Origin: Acidimicrobiales bacterium
GTDB lineage: Bacteria > Actinomycetota > Acidimicrobiia > Acidimicrobiales > Aldehydirespiratoraceae
Assembly: GCA_033344915.1 (NCBI GenBank)
Contig: JAWPML010000001.1
Coordinates: forward strand, 3,177,736-3,241,735
Length of the DNA stretch: 64,000 bases
Direction of reading: 5' to 3'
The notes beneath the pieces are model-generated. The model saw only the letters and a program-made list of their open reading frames with translations. It was not told where the DNA came from and did no database searches. The position numbers and the translations under genes were made by a program. This document shows positions 34,687 through 43,610 of the stretch, piece after piece. The first letter of the stretch is position 1. Each line of letters starts with the position of its first letter.

Positions 34687-35100
34687 ATGAGCGAATCCCT
34701 CGAACTCGGCTGCTTCTCCGTCTCGCTGCAGGTCCAGGACCTCGACGCGTCCATCGCCTTCTACGAGAAGCTCGGCTTCACCGCGCTCGGCGGCGATGAC
34801 AGCTACCGCATGCTGGCCAACGGCACGACGGTCATCGGCCTGTTCGCGGGCCACATCGAGGAGACGATCCTCACGTTCAATCCCGGACTCGGTCAGGACT
34901 TCGCCCAGACGTCCATCGACCAAGGCGGCGATGCGATGCCCGAGCCGGTCGCCGACTTCACCGACGTCCGGGTGATCGAGAAGCGCCTCGAAGACGCCGG
35001 CGTGGCACTCGAGGCCCGGACGGAGTCGGCCGAGGGCCCGGCCCACATCCTCGTGCGCGATCCCGACGGCAACCTCCTCATGTTCGACCAGTTCTTCTGA
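34687..35100 (+). CDS. VOC-family (glyoxalase/bleomycin-resistance fold) protein
   Basis: The 137-residue protein has the paired beta-alpha-beta-beta-beta modules of the vicinal oxygen chelate fold: VSLQVQDLDASIAFYEKLGF at the start and HILVRDPDGNLLMFDQ at the end, with a Glu in the middle. Substrate and metal are not evident. The ATG is 6 nt after TAGGTT (34675-34680). Confidence 0.88.
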   Translation: MSESLELGCFSVSLQVQDLDASIAFYEKLGFTALGGDDSYRMLANGTTVIGLFAGHIEETILTFNPGLGQDFAQTSIDQGGDAMPEPVADFTDVRVIEKRLEDAGVALEARTESAEGPAHILVRDPDGNLLMFDQFF

Positions 35101-35140
35101 GAAAGTATTGGGGTCTGACCCCGGCGTACTTTCTCAGAAG
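35094..35140. terminator. Bidirectional terminator with repeat core
   Basis: CTTCTGAGAAAGTA (35094-35107) pairs perfectly with TACTTTCTCAGAAG (35127-35140). Between them GGGGTC-T-GACCCC (35110-35122) forms an inner stem. The hairpin includes the stop codons of both convergent genes, so it can terminate transcription from both sides. The core is that of the dispersed repeats at 30.2 and 34.6 kb. Confidence 0.8.
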
Positions 35141-35574
35141 CGTTTGGCGAAATCGCCGGAGAACCAGCGCTCGGGGCGGAGGCGGATGAGGAGTTCGTCG
35201 TGGGCGCCCTCGCCGCGGGTGGCCTCGATGTACGCCGCGCCGATCTCGTCACCGAGGTAGCGCACGGCCATGGTGGTCGCCTCGGCGACGGTGCCCTCGT
35301 CGCGCGCGACGATCGGGCCCTCCACGGAGACGTACTTCGGTGGCATCGACTCGTCCTGCGCGCACAGCGAGATGCGGGTACCGACGTCGCACAGGCGCCC
35401 CTTGCGGGAGTCGGCCGGCGTCAGCATGAGGACGTCGCCGTTGTCGTCGACGCGGTACCAGATGGGCACCGTCACCGGCCCCCGTCCCTCCTCGGGAATG
35501 GACACGATGCCGGTGTGGAGATCCGCGAGGAACGTCTCGCGCTCCTCCTTCGTCATCACGATCGAGTCGGCCAT
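35134..35574 (-). CDS. PPOX-class (F420/FMN-binding split-barrel) protein
   Basis: The 146-residue protein has the split-barrel pattern FLADLHTGIVSIPEEGRGPVTVPIWYRVDDNGDVLML of pyridoxamine-phosphate-oxidase-like proteins, many of which use F420 in actinobacteria. It is probably a flavin/F420-dependent reductase or binding protein. It lies 1 bp downstream of the epoxide-hydrolase-like gene on the same strand. Confidence 0.85.
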   Translation of the reverse strand: MADSIVMTKEERETFLADLHTGIVSIPEEGRGPVTVPIWYRVDDNGDVLMLTPADSRKGRLCDVGTRISLCAQDESMPPKYVSVEGPIVARDEGTVAEATTMAVRYLGDEIGAAYIEATRGEGAHDELLIRLRPERWFSGDFAKRF

Positions 35575-35575
35575 G

Positions 35576-35941
35576 TCAGCCTCCGGTCAGCCCGCTCATG
35601 TCGAAGTAGTCGCGCCAGCGGGCGATCTTGCCGTCCCGCAGCTCGAACGTGCCCATCACCTCGATCGGGGTCGGGTTTCCCCCGATCACGAAGGTGTCGA
35701 CCCGCTCGTTGAGCACCAGATCACCGTCGGACACCTCGTTGCGCGTCTCGAACAGGATCGAATCCGCCATCGCCAGGAAGCCCTCGATCGCCTCCCGCAC
35801 GGCCTCCCGACCCTCGGCCGGCTCCATCGGCATGTTGTGGTACACGATGTCGTCGGTGAAGTGATCCATGATCGCGTCGATGTCCTGGGCGGCCCAGGCA
35901 TCGGCGAGCGACTGCACGACGGCTCGGTTCTCGGCGGTCAT
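35576..35941 (-). CDS. Limonene-1,2-epoxide-hydrolase-like (NTF2-fold) protein
   Basis: The 121-residue protein has the LEH/SnoaL fold pattern: VQSLADAWAAQDIDAIMDHF, DDIVYHNMPMEPAEGREAV with the Tyr and Asn of limonene epoxide hydrolase, and WRDYFD near the end. A small-molecule epoxide hydrolase or isomerase is likely. The ATG is preceded by AAAGGA. It probably forms an operon with the PPOX-class gene. The 203-bp gap beyond it holds only its promoter and the start of the next gene. Confidence 0.82.
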   Translation of the reverse strand: MTAENRAVVQSLADAWAAQDIDAIMDHFTDDIVYHNMPMEPAEGREAVREAIEGFLAMADSILFETRNEVSDGDLVLNERVDTFVIGGNPTPIEVMGTFELRDGKIARWRDYFDMSGLTGG

Positions 35942-36144
35942 TCGTGGTCCTTTCGGAGGTGGATCTCGTCCTGGGCACCCTAGGTGGGCCGTTCGACCCA
36001 GACCACCGGGGGAAGTTGGGTCCTACGGCCCCCTGTCCGCGGCCACGTTCCGCTACACCTCCGGGCGATCCGGTCCGAAGACATGGGGGCCGACAGGTGT
36101 CGTCAGCGAGGCGACCGGCCGGAAAGGGATCGGAGGTGGGCTCG

Positions 36145-37185
36145 ATGCGCCAGCATCTGGACCGGCAGAACACGGGCAGCGTCTACCTCGACCGGCCGAT
36201 CAGTCGCCCCGATCGACGGCCCACGAAGGGTCGGCGTCTCAGCCGGAGTTTCACCGCCAGCCTCTGCCTGCTCGTCGGGCTCACCTCGCTCGGATTGGCC
36301 GGCCTCGTCGCCGGACTCCGCACGTTCGTGTTCGACTCCGACCCGCTCGTGGCCGCGTTGGAGGAGACGCTGGACGACCCGGCGGCCCGGGCGGAACTCG
36401 AAGCGCAGGTCGCCGCCGGCATCGAAGAGGGCCTCGTCGGTCAGGACCTCACCGCGATCGCCGCTGTCTACGACCTCGACGTGGTCGCCGAAGCGAACCG
36501 CATCGCGCTGACCGTGCTCGACGACCCGACCGTGCGGACCGAGCTGCAGGCCCTCGTCGAGGAAGCCCATGGGCGCGTGCTCATCGAGTCGACCGACGCC
36601 GACCTCGACCTCCAACCGATCTCCCTCGCCGTGCTCGCCGTCGTCGAGCGGGAGTCGCCCCGCCTCGGCGCGATCATCCCACCGGATGCGACGCTCTGGA
36701 TGATCGACGCCTCGGCGTTCCCCGATTTCAGCTGGGCGGCTGCGCTCGCCGACCGTGTCCAGTTCTCACTGCTCCTCGGCACCCTTCTGCTACCGCTCGG
36801 CGTCGCCGTGCACCCCCATCGGCATCGCGCCGCCGCGTGGATCGGCCGATCGCTGCTCATCGGCGGCCTCGTGGGCGCACTCATCGCGGTCGGCGGGCCC
36901 TACGTCGCCGGCAGTCTGTCCGGCTACCGCACCGTGGAGATCGGCGTGCGGGCGATGACCATCAGGCTTCTCGCCCCGGCCGCGATCGTCGGCCTGGTCG
37001 GCATGGGCCTCGTGTCGCTCGCAGCCGTCCTCAAGCATCGCGAGAAGGCCCGGATCGCCGACGAGGGCGCCGCCGCGGCGTTTGGCTACAACGAGCCGCC
37101 GCTGTGGCACCAGCCGGCGAAGCCGACGCTCGATCTCGCCCAACGCGGGCTCGTCGACGTGAACCATCCGCTGACGAACATCTGA
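36145..37185 (+). CDS. Unrecognised membrane protein, about four helices
   Basis: The 346-residue protein has one N-terminal helix (SLCLLVGLTSLGLAGLVAGL), a long acidic extracytoplasmic loop (about 75-205, rich in Asp/Glu/Ala), then three helices near 210-310 and a basic cytoplasmic tail. The topology is like YkvI/Pmp-type sensor proteins, but no family is certain. GGAGGTG lies 7 nt before the ATG. Confidence 0.65.
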   Translation: MRQHLDRQNTGSVYLDRPISRPDRRPTKGRRLSRSFTASLCLLVGLTSLGLAGLVAGLRTFVFDSDPLVAALEETLDDPAARAELEAQVAAGIEEGLVGQDLTAIAAVYDLDVVAEANRIALTVLDDPTVRTELQALVEEAHGRVLIESTDADLDLQPISLAVLAVVERESPRLGAIIPPDATLWMIDASAFPDFSWAAALADRVQFSLLLGTLLLPLGVAVHPHRHRAAAWIGRSLLIGGLVGALIAVGGPYVAGSLSGYRTVEIGVRAMTIRLLAPAAIVGLVGMGLVSLAAVLKHREKARIADEGAAAAFGYNEPPLWHQPAKPTLDLAQRGLVDVNHPLTNI

Positions 37186-37207
37186 CCGTCGCGTCAGGCG
37201 AGCCCCG

Positions 37208-38347
37208 TCAGGCGCCTCGCCGGGCCTCGGCCGCGGCGTGCGCCGCGAAGATCACCCGGGCGGAACGCGTGCCGCCGACCGTGCCGTCCTGCATCCGGTT
37301 CATCACGTAGACGACCGTCATCTCGTTTTCCACGTCGACGACCGCGAACGATCCGCCCCAGCCGGCCCAGAACAGGGTGCGGTCGTTGACGCCCATCGGC
37401 ATGCCTTCCGACGGCAGCCCGAACCCGATGCCGAACCTCGTCGGCAGCCCGAGGACGAGATCGGTGCCGTCCGCTTGCACCTCGAAGCAGCGCTCGATCG
37501 TCGCCGGCGAGAGCAGGCGATGGCCGTCGACCACGCCGCCCCGGGCGAGGCACGACACGATGCGGGCGACGGACCGGGCGTTGCCGTGTCCGTTGCTCGC
37601 CGGCTGCTCGAAGCGGCGCCAGCGATCCGAGTTGACCATGGACGCGTGGGACGGCTCCCCGCGGCCGACCCTCGCCGCGAATCCGTCGCCGGCGGGAACG
37701 GACACGTCGATCTCGTCCGTACGCATCTCGGCGATCCGGGGGAACGCGGCGTCGGGGGTGCCGATGTGGAAGTCGGCGTCGAGCGGGCCGGCGATCTCGT
37801 CGCGAAAGAACGTGCCGAGCGAGCGGCCGTCGACCCGGCGGACGATCTCCCCGAGCAGTGGGCCCTGGGTCGACGAGTGGTACCCGGACGCCGTGCCCGG
37901 CTCCCACCAGGGCGCCTGGCCGGCCAGCCGTTCGACACAGAACGGCGTGTCGTAGATCTGCTCCTCGGTGATCGGCTCGTCGTAGCCGGCGACTCCCGCG
38001 GTGTGGCTGAGGACGTGCTTCACGAGCACGCCCTCCTTCCCGTTGGCCCCGAACTCGGGCCAATACGTGGCGACGGGTTCGTCCACCGAGAGCCCGCCGC
38101 GGTCGTGGAGCACGAGGACGCAGAGCGCCGCCATCATCTTCGTGGTCGACCAGACGTTGACGATCGTGTCGCGTTCCCAGGGTTGCGTCGCCGCGAGGTC
38201 ACGGTGTCCGCCCCACAGGTCGACGACGATCTCGTCACCGGCGATCACGCACGCAGAGGCACCGAGGTCACCCTCGGCGAAGTTCTTCGCGAAACCGTCG
38301 CGCACGCCCGCCCACACCGGATCGCAGTGCCCGTGGATCTCGGTCAT
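37208..38347 (-). CDS. Beta-lactamase-fold serine hydrolase (EstB/LACTB-like)
   Basis: The 379-residue protein has VNVWSTTKMM (Ser and Lys of SxxK), GYHSSTQGPLLGEI (Tyr motif) and WAGWGGSFAVVD near the end. It belongs to the class C-like esterase group. There is no signal peptide. Its ATG overlaps the SDR stop (ATGA), so the two are coupled. It is a distant relative of the 10225-11292 protein. Confidence 0.88.
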   Translation of the reverse strand: MTEIHGHCDPVWAGVRDGFAKNFAEGDLGASACVIAGDEIVVDLWGGHRDLAATQPWERDTIVNVWSTTKMMAALCVLVLHDRGGLSVDEPVATYWPEFGANGKEGVLVKHVLSHTAGVAGYDEPITEEQIYDTPFCVERLAGQAPWWEPGTASGYHSSTQGPLLGEIVRRVDGRSLGTFFRDEIAGPLDADFHIGTPDAAFPRIAEMRTDEIDVSVPAGDGFAARVGRGEPSHASMVNSDRWRRFEQPASNGHGNARSVARIVSCLARGGVVDGHRLLSPATIERCFEVQADGTDLVLGLPTRFGIGFGLPSEGMPMGVNDRTLFWAGWGGSFAVVDVENEMTVVYVMNRMQDGTVGGTRSARVIFAAHAAAEARRGA

Positions 38348-39174
38348 GTCGTCTCCTCGTTCGCCAGCAGGTCGCGATCGCGGACCAGTTCCTGCGCGTG
38401 GACGGTGCGTCCCCGGAACGCGGCGGCGTCCGGGTGAGTGCACACCCAGGCGATGGCCGCACCGATCCCGGCCGGCGTGCCGGGGGTGAAGTTGTTCTCG
38501 TACTGCTTCGCCCGGCCGGACGCGATCTGTCGTTCGGTCGGCACGTGCCCGGGATCGATGTTGAACGCCTGGATGCCGTCGTCGCGGTGCTCGACCTCGA
38601 GGAGGGGCGCGACCCGCTCGAAGGCGGCCTTCGTCATCGCGTACCCCATCCCCCATCCGCCCTGACCGATCCGGTTCGTCGGCGTCGCCCGGGCGGTCGC
38701 CGAGATGATGTTGACGATCGTGCCGCCACCGGCCTCGACCATGCCGGGGAGCACCGCTCGCACGACGGCGAGCTGGGCGAAGAGGTTGCCCTCGAACAGG
38801 TTCGCGAGCATGTCGTCGGTGAGATCGAGGAACTCGATCATCGCGCCGGGACCCTGGTAGATCGCGTTGTTGACGACCACGTCGAGCGGGCCGAGCTCGG
38901 CGTGCGCGGTGGCGACCGCGGCGACGACCGAGGACCGGTCGAGCAGGTCCATGAAGACGGGCACGGCTCGCCCGCCGGCCGCCTCGATCGCGGCCGCGGT
39001 GGTGTCGAGCCCGCCGGGCACGACCACCGATTCGTCGCCCTCGAGCCGTCGGTCGCCGTCCACCATCGTCCGGGCCGAGATCGCGACGTCGAACCCGGCA
39101 CCCGCCAGCGCGATGGCCGTGGCCTTGCCGATGCCCCGGCTCGCGCCGGTCACCAGAGCGGTGGGTCGTGTCAT
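38344..39174 (-). CDS. SDR family oxidoreductase
   Basis: The 276-residue enzyme has ALVTGASRGIGKATAIAL, DVVVNNAIYQGPG, and catalytic YAMTKAAFE (YxxxK). The N-terminal insert (VVVPGGLDTTAAAIEAAGG) is found in NADP-linked SDRs of fatty-acid and steroid metabolism. The ATG is 8 nt after TAGCGT (39183-39188, minus strand). It is translationally coupled to the beta-lactamase-fold gene after it. Confidence 0.9.
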   Translation of the reverse strand: MTRPTALVTGASRGIGKATAIALAGAGFDVAISARTMVDGDRRLEGDESVVVPGGLDTTAAAIEAAGGRAVPVFMDLLDRSSVVAAVATAHAELGPLDVVVNNAIYQGPGAMIEFLDLTDDMLANLFEGNLFAQLAVVRAVLPGMVEAGGGTIVNIISATARATPTNRIGQGGWGMGYAMTKAAFERVAPLLEVEHRDDGIQAFNIDPGHVPTERQIASGRAKQYENNFTPGTPAGIGAAIAWVCTHPDAAAFRGRTVHAQELVRDRDLLANEETT

Positions 39175-39196
39175 CTCGCCCGACGCTAGGCGCGGG

Positions 39197-40432
39197 TCAC
39201 ACGTCGATGCGATCCTCGGGAGCCTTGTGGAGCTCGTAGGCCGCGTGCAGAGCGGCGACGGCGTCCTCCGCCTGCGCCTCGCGCACCACGCACGAGATGC
39301 GGATCGCCGAGGTGGAGATCATCTCGATGTTGATGTCGTGGCCGGACAGCGTCTCGAACATCGTCGCTGCGACACCCGGGTTGGTCTGCATGCCGGCGCC
39401 GATGAGGCTCACCCGGGCGATGTCGCCGTCCGCGATCACGGCGTCCGCGCCCAGCTGGTCGGTGATGGAGGTCACCGCGTCCTCGGCGACCTGGACCTGC
39501 TCGTGGGGCAGCGTGAAGCTGATGTCGGTACGCCCCTCCGCCGAGACGTTCTGCACGATCATGTCGACGTTGACCTCCGCATCGGCGAGCCGCCGGAAGA
39601 GCAGCGCGGCGACGCCGGGGCGATCGCTCACCCCCGAGACGGTCATCTTCGCCTCGGACGTGTCGTGGGTGATCGCCGAGATGATGGCGCGTTCCATGGA
39701 GGCCTCCTCGGTGACCCAGGTTCCCGGCACCCAGGAGAACGCACTGCGGACGTGCAGCGTGACTCCGTAGGACCGGGCGAGCTCGACCGACCGCATGGCC
39801 GGCTTCGGACAACCGGTGGCGGTCATCTCGAGCAGTTCGTCGAATGAGATGTGATCCATCTTGCGGGCGTCGGGCACGAGCCGGGGATCGGTCGTGAACA
39901 CGCCGGGCACGTCGGTGTAGAGCTCGCAGGCGTCCGCCCCCAGCGCATGGGCCAGCGCGACCGCCGTGGTGTCCGATCCGCCCCGGCCGAAGAACGTGAC
40001 GTCGTTGTCGGTCGACACGCCCTGGGATCCGCCGACCACCGGCACCTTGCCGGCGTCGAGCGCGTCGCGGATTCGATACGGGTTGACGTCCAGGATCTTG
40101 GCGTTGCGGTGCGAGGTGTCGGTCTTGAATCCGGCCTGGCTGCCCGTGAAGGACGCGCTCTCGATCCCGCGGTCGTGCAAGGCCATCGAGACGAGGGCGC
40201 AGGCCTTGCGCTCGCCGCCGGTGATCAGCATGTCCATCTCCCGCCCCGGCTTCGACGTGGACACCTGCTCGGCGAGCAGCAGCAGCTCGTCGGTCTCCTT
40301 GCCCATCGCGGACACGACGAGCACGACCTCGTCGCCCCGACGCCGACAGCGCGCGACATGATCGGCCACCTCGCGGATGCGATCCGGATCACCGACCGAG
40401 GTGCCACCGAACTTCTGGACGTACAGGGCCAC
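39197..40432 (-). CDS. lysC: Aspartate kinase
   Basis: The 411-residue enzyme phosphorylates aspartate, the first step to lysine, threonine, methionine and diaminopimelate. It begins LYVQKFGGTSVG (KFGGTS) and has GRGGSDTTAVALAHAL, ELYTDVPGVFTTDPR, and two C-terminal ACT domains (about 265-410) for feedback inhibition. The GTG at 40432, 6 nt after TACCCT (40439-40444, minus strand), is preferred over the longer upstream frame. Many actinobacteria also make a beta subunit from an internal start. Confidence 0.95.
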   Translation of the reverse strand: MALYVQKFGGTSVGDPDRIREVADHVARCRRRGDEVVLVVSAMGKETDELLLLAEQVSTSKPGREMDMLITGGERKACALVSMALHDRGIESASFTGSQAGFKTDTSHRNAKILDVNPYRIRDALDAGKVPVVGGSQGVSTDNDVTFFGRGGSDTTAVALAHALGADACELYTDVPGVFTTDPRLVPDARKMDHISFDELLEMTATGCPKPAMRSVELARSYGVTLHVRSAFSWVPGTWVTEEASMERAIISAITHDTSEAKMTVSGVSDRPGVAALLFRRLADAEVNVDMIVQNVSAEGRTDISFTLPHEQVQVAEDAVTSITDQLGADAVIADGDIARVSLIGAGMQTNPGVAATMFETLSGHDINIEMISTSAIRISCVVREAQAEDAVAALHAAYELHKAPEDRIDV

Positions 40433-40473
40433 GGCAAAAGGGTACCGGTGCGCCCGCCGGACCCCCGCGGACT

Positions 40474-40995
40474 TCAGCGAGAAACGAACATCTCGACGCT
40501 GCGGGAGCCGTCGACGCGCAGGCCGCCCACGATCAGATCGGGATGGACGTCGTCGACCGCGACTCCGGGAGGAAGATCGACCAGCAGCGCCCGCCGCCGC
40601 GGCTCCTCGAACAACGCCACGACCGGTGCGGTGAGGTCGAGTCGGGCCGCGTCGAACGCGTCGCGGAAGTCGAGCGGGAGCTCGTGGACGAGCAGGCGTT
40701 CGCCCGCCGGCCACGCCGCGACCCGGACCCACTGCGGCTTGTCCTGCCGATTGCGCAGGCCGGCATCGCGGATCCGGCGTACGAGCGTGCGACTGTCGAC
40801 CACGACGGCACCGAGATCGACGGCGCGACCCCGGTCGATCACGTCGACGTCGTAGTGGTCTCCCTGGAAACCGAGTCGACGCTTGCCGAGACCACGGGCG
40901 AACTCGTGCAGTTCGGCGTAGGACGCATCGCTCACGAGGTGGGCCCAGCGGGTCCCCCGCCAGTGCCATCGCGCCTCGTCCACCAGGATCGCCAC
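40474..40995 (-). CDS. DUF4031 family protein
   Basis: The 173-residue protein begins AILVDEARWHWRGTRWAHLVSD and has LHEFARGLGKRRLGFQGDHYDV, the DUF4031 signature; conserved His/Asp/Tyr residues suggest a metal or nucleotide site. Function is unknown. The GTG is 6 nt after TACGGT (41002-41007, minus strand). It precedes lysC by 41 bp in the same direction. Confidence 0.82.
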   Translation of the reverse strand: MAILVDEARWHWRGTRWAHLVSDASYAELHEFARGLGKRRLGFQGDHYDVDVIDRGRAVDLGAVVVDSRTLVRRIRDAGLRNRQDKPQWVRVAAWPAGERLLVHELPLDFRDAFDAARLDLTAPVVALFEEPRRRALLVDLPPGVAVDDVHPDLIVGGLRVDGSRSVEMFVSR

Positions 40996-41048
40996 ACGGG
41001 CACCGTACCGGCGCCGTCCGGCGTCGGGTCCGTGAAAGACTCTCGCTC

Positions 41049-41453
41049 GTGGTCGATGCGGACGCGAGCGAGATCCTGCTGCGGGTGCCGGCGCGCGCGC
41101 CCTACGCCCGGATCGTCCGGGTCGGCGCGGCTGCGCTCGCCCTCCGTCAGGGCATGGGATTCGGCGAGATCGACGATCTCCGCCTCGCCATCGACGAGGC
41201 GATGATCGTCCTGCTCGACGGGTTGGATGACGACACCGAGTCGCCCGAGGTCGACATCGACGTGGTGTTCCGCGTCGACGACGGCCGGTTCGAGCTCGAG
41301 GCCACCCGCGGCACCACGGGCGTCGTCAGCGAGGCGGCCGTGCACCGATTCGATGCGATCGCCGGCGGGCTCGTCGACGACTACGACATCGACCCCGAAC
41401 ACGGCTGGCTGCGGCTCTGCAAGACGCCCACCCCGACCACCGACGACGACTGA
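41049..41453 (+). CDS. RsbW-like ATPase / anti-sigma-factor-type regulator
   Basis: The 134-residue protein has the HATPase_c_2 pattern: ARIVRVGAAALALRQGMGF, then DDLRLAIDEAMIVLLDG (the N-box helix of RsbW/SpoIIAB with Asp/Glu) and a beta-rich second half. The usual G1 box is hard to see, so ATP binding may be weak. An anti-anti-sigma partner is not adjacent. The start is GTG. Confidence 0.72.
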   Translation: MVDADASEILLRVPARAPYARIVRVGAAALALRQGMGFGEIDDLRLAIDEAMIVLLDGLDDDTESPEVDIDVVFRVDDGRFELEATRGTTGVVSEAAVHRFDAIAGGLVDDYDIDPEHGWLRLCKTPTPTTDDD

Positions 41454-41480
41454 CGGCGCGGCGGCGCTCACGGCGATCGC

Positions 41481-41918
41481 CTAGCGGCCGCTGGACCCGA
41501 ACCCGGTCTCGCCTCGCTCCGTGTCGTCCAGCACCTCGACTTCGACGAAGGCGACATCGGCCACCGCCTGCACGACGAGCTGCGCGATGCGCTCCCCCCG
41601 CATGATCTCGAACGGCGTGTCCGGGTCGAGGTTGACCAGGCACACCTTCAGCTCCCCGCGATAGCCGCTGTCGACCAGGCCGGGCGTGTTGAGCACGGTC
41701 ACCCCGTGCTTCGCGGCGAGACCGCTGCGCGGCTGCACGAACCCGGCGTAGCCCTCCGGCAGCGCGATCGCGATGCCGGTCGGCACGACGGCCCGACCAC
41801 CGCCGGGGGCGAGCACCACGGTCTCCCGCGCAACCAGATCGACACCGGCGTCGCCGGACTTCGCGTAGGCCGGCAGCGGAAGCTCGGGGTCGAGACGCAG
41901 GACGGGCAGGTCGATCAC
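41481..41918 (-). CDS. dut: Deoxyuridine 5'-triphosphate nucleotidohydrolase
   Basis: The 145-residue dUTPase hydrolyses dUTP to dUMP and keeps uracil out of DNA. All five trimeric dUTPase motifs are seen: [47 protein letters not shown] and [11 protein letters not shown]. The GTG is 6 nt after TAGGGT (41925-41930, minus strand). It diverges from orn. Confidence 0.96.
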   Translation of the reverse strand: MIDLPVLRLDPELPLPAYAKSGDAGVDLVARETVVLAPGGGRAVVPTGIAIALPEGYAGFVQPRSGLAAKHGVTVLNTPGLVDSGYRGELKVCLVNLDPDTPFEIMRGERIAQLVVQAVADVAFVEVEVLDDTERGETGFGSSGR

Positions 41919-41972
41919 GGCCGCACCCTAGCGAGCCAACGGTCGGGCCGGCTCGCCGTCTACCCTGGCCCG

Positions 41973-42521
41973 ATGCTCGCCTGGATGGATCTCGAGATGA
42001 CGGGGCTCGACCCCGACCGCCACACGATCGTCGAGATCGCCACGCTGCTGACCGACGACGATCTCGACATCGTCGCGGAGGGCCCCGACCTGATCGTCCA
42101 CGCGACCGCGGACGAGCTCGCCCACATGGACGACTTCGTCACCGACATGCACACCCGTAGCGGTCTCCTCGAGGAGATCACCGCCTCCACGATCAGCCTC
42201 GAAGAAGCCGGGGCGCAGACCCTCGCCTTTCTCCGCGAGCACATCGACGAGCCCCGCAGCGTGCCGCTGTGCGGCAACTCGATCGGCACGGATCGCCGCT
42301 TCCTCGCGAAGCAACTCCCCGATGTCGAGGAGTTCCTGCACTACCGGTCCGTCGACGTGTCGACGCTCAAGGAACTCGCCCGGCGCTGGCATCCCGAGGC
42401 GTTCGCGTCGGCCCCCAAGAAGGCGGCGGGCCATCGGGCGCTCGACGACATCCGCGAGAGCCTCGACGAGCTCCGTCACTATCGCGCCGCCCTTTTCGTG
42501 AGTTCCGCGTCATCCCAATAG
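41973..42521 (+). CDS. orn: Oligoribonuclease (DEDDh 3'-5' exonuclease)
   Basis: The 182-residue enzyme degrades short oligoribonucleotides and pGpG. LAWMDLEMTGLDPDRHTIVEIA gives the D-x-E motif, LCGNSIGTDRRFL the second Asp, YRSVDVSTLKELARRW the Exo II region, and HRALDDIRESLDEL the HxxxD motif. The ATG is 6 nt after TACCCT (41961-41966). The pGpG link suits the HD-GYP protein in this window. Its stop overlaps the -10 box of the next gene. Confidence 0.96.
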   Translation: MLAWMDLEMTGLDPDRHTIVEIATLLTDDDLDIVAEGPDLIVHATADELAHMDDFVTDMHTRSGLLEEITASTISLEEAGAQTLAFLREHIDEPRSVPLCGNSIGTDRRFLAKQLPDVEEFLHYRSVDVSTLKELARRWHPEAFASAPKKAAGHRALDDIRESLDELRHYRAALFVSSASSQ

Positions 42522-42530
42522 GGTGCCCGG

Positions 42531-43610
42531 GTGCCCGAACCCGTGTACCGCAAACAAGAACAGGAACCCGCCTCCGAGGAGGTGACCGAAGTCGCGCCCG
42601 GCATCCTGCGCATGCAGCTGCCGATCTCGATGCCCGGGCTCGGTCACGTCAACACCTACGCCCTGGAGGACGAGCACGGATTCGCCCTGGTCGACCCGGG
42701 CCTCCCCGGTCCGGAGTCGTGGGAGGCGCTGATGCGGCGGCTGAAGACGGCGGGGATCCCGCTGGCGCGGGTCCACACGGCGATCGTCACCCACTCGCAC
42801 CCGGACCACTTCGGGGGCGCGGACCAGCTCCACGAGGACGCCGGCGCCGAGGTGTTGACCCACGAGTCCTTCCGCTCGATGGTCACCGAAGCCAACGACG
42901 ACATCGACATGGATCTCCTGGACGCCAGCGAGGACGAACTGCTCGAGATCTGGAAGCGTCGCTTCGAGGAGTTCGAGCCGACGCCGTGGGGCACCCGCCG
43001 CGAGCCGCCGCCCGACGAGGCGATCCGCCGGTGGATCGTCATGGGCGAGGGGGGCCACAAGCGCTTCCGCGGGCCCGAGCCGACCGTACGCGTCGCGGAC
43101 GACGAGGCCGTGCGCCTGGCCGGACGGGACTGGTTCGCGGTCCACACCCCGGGTCACACCATCGACCATCTCTGCCTCTGGGACCCGGAGCACGGTGTCC
43201 TCCTGGCCGGCGACCACGTCCTGCCGACCATCACGCCCCACATCGCCGGATCGACCGAGGTCGACGACCCGCTCGCCACGTTCTTCGCGTCACTCGACAA
43301 GGTCGCGGCGCTGCCGGGGCTCACCTGTGCGCTCCCTGCCCACGGCCATCCGTTCGAGGACCTCGCCGGGCGCTGCACCCACATCCGCGAGCACCACGAC
43401 GATCGCCTGCAGATCCTGCGCGACGCCGCGGAGGACAACATCGACGCGCCGGTCCAGGCGTGGATGAAGGTGCTGTTCAAGGAGCGGTCGTGGGGGGAGA
43501 TGGCGGCGTCGGAGACCTACGCCCATCTCGAGCATCTGCGGGTGATCGGCGAGGCGGCCACGCGACGCGACGACGACGGCCTCCTGCGCTTCACGCTCCC
43601 TGCTGCCTAG
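42531..43610 (+). CDS. MBL-fold metallo-hydrolase
   Basis: The 359-residue protein has IVTHSHPDHFGGADQL (HxHxDH), HTPGHTIDHLCLWD, LLAGDHVLPTITPH and LPAHGHPF as metal ligands, followed by a C-terminal winged-helix-like region (residues 290-359) found in LACTB2-like and related thioesterase or RNase-fold enzymes. The GTG is 6 nt after TAGGGT (42519-42524), which overlaps the orn stop. It ends 4 bp inside the convergent thioesterase gene. Confidence 0.88.
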   Translation: MPEPVYRKQEQEPASEEVTEVAPGILRMQLPISMPGLGHVNTYALEDEHGFALVDPGLPGPESWEALMRRLKTAGIPLARVHTAIVTHSHPDHFGGADQLHEDAGAEVLTHESFRSMVTEANDDIDMDLLDASEDELLEIWKRRFEEFEPTPWGTRREPPPDEAIRRWIVMGEGGHKRFRGPEPTVRVADDEAVRLAGRDWFAVHTPGHTIDHLCLWDPEHGVLLAGDHVLPTITPHIAGSTEVDDPLATFFASLDKVAALPGLTCALPAHGHPFEDLAGRCTHIREHHDDRLQILRDAAEDNIDAPVQAWMKVLFKERSWGEMAASETYAHLEHLRVIGEAATRRDDDGLLRFTLPAA

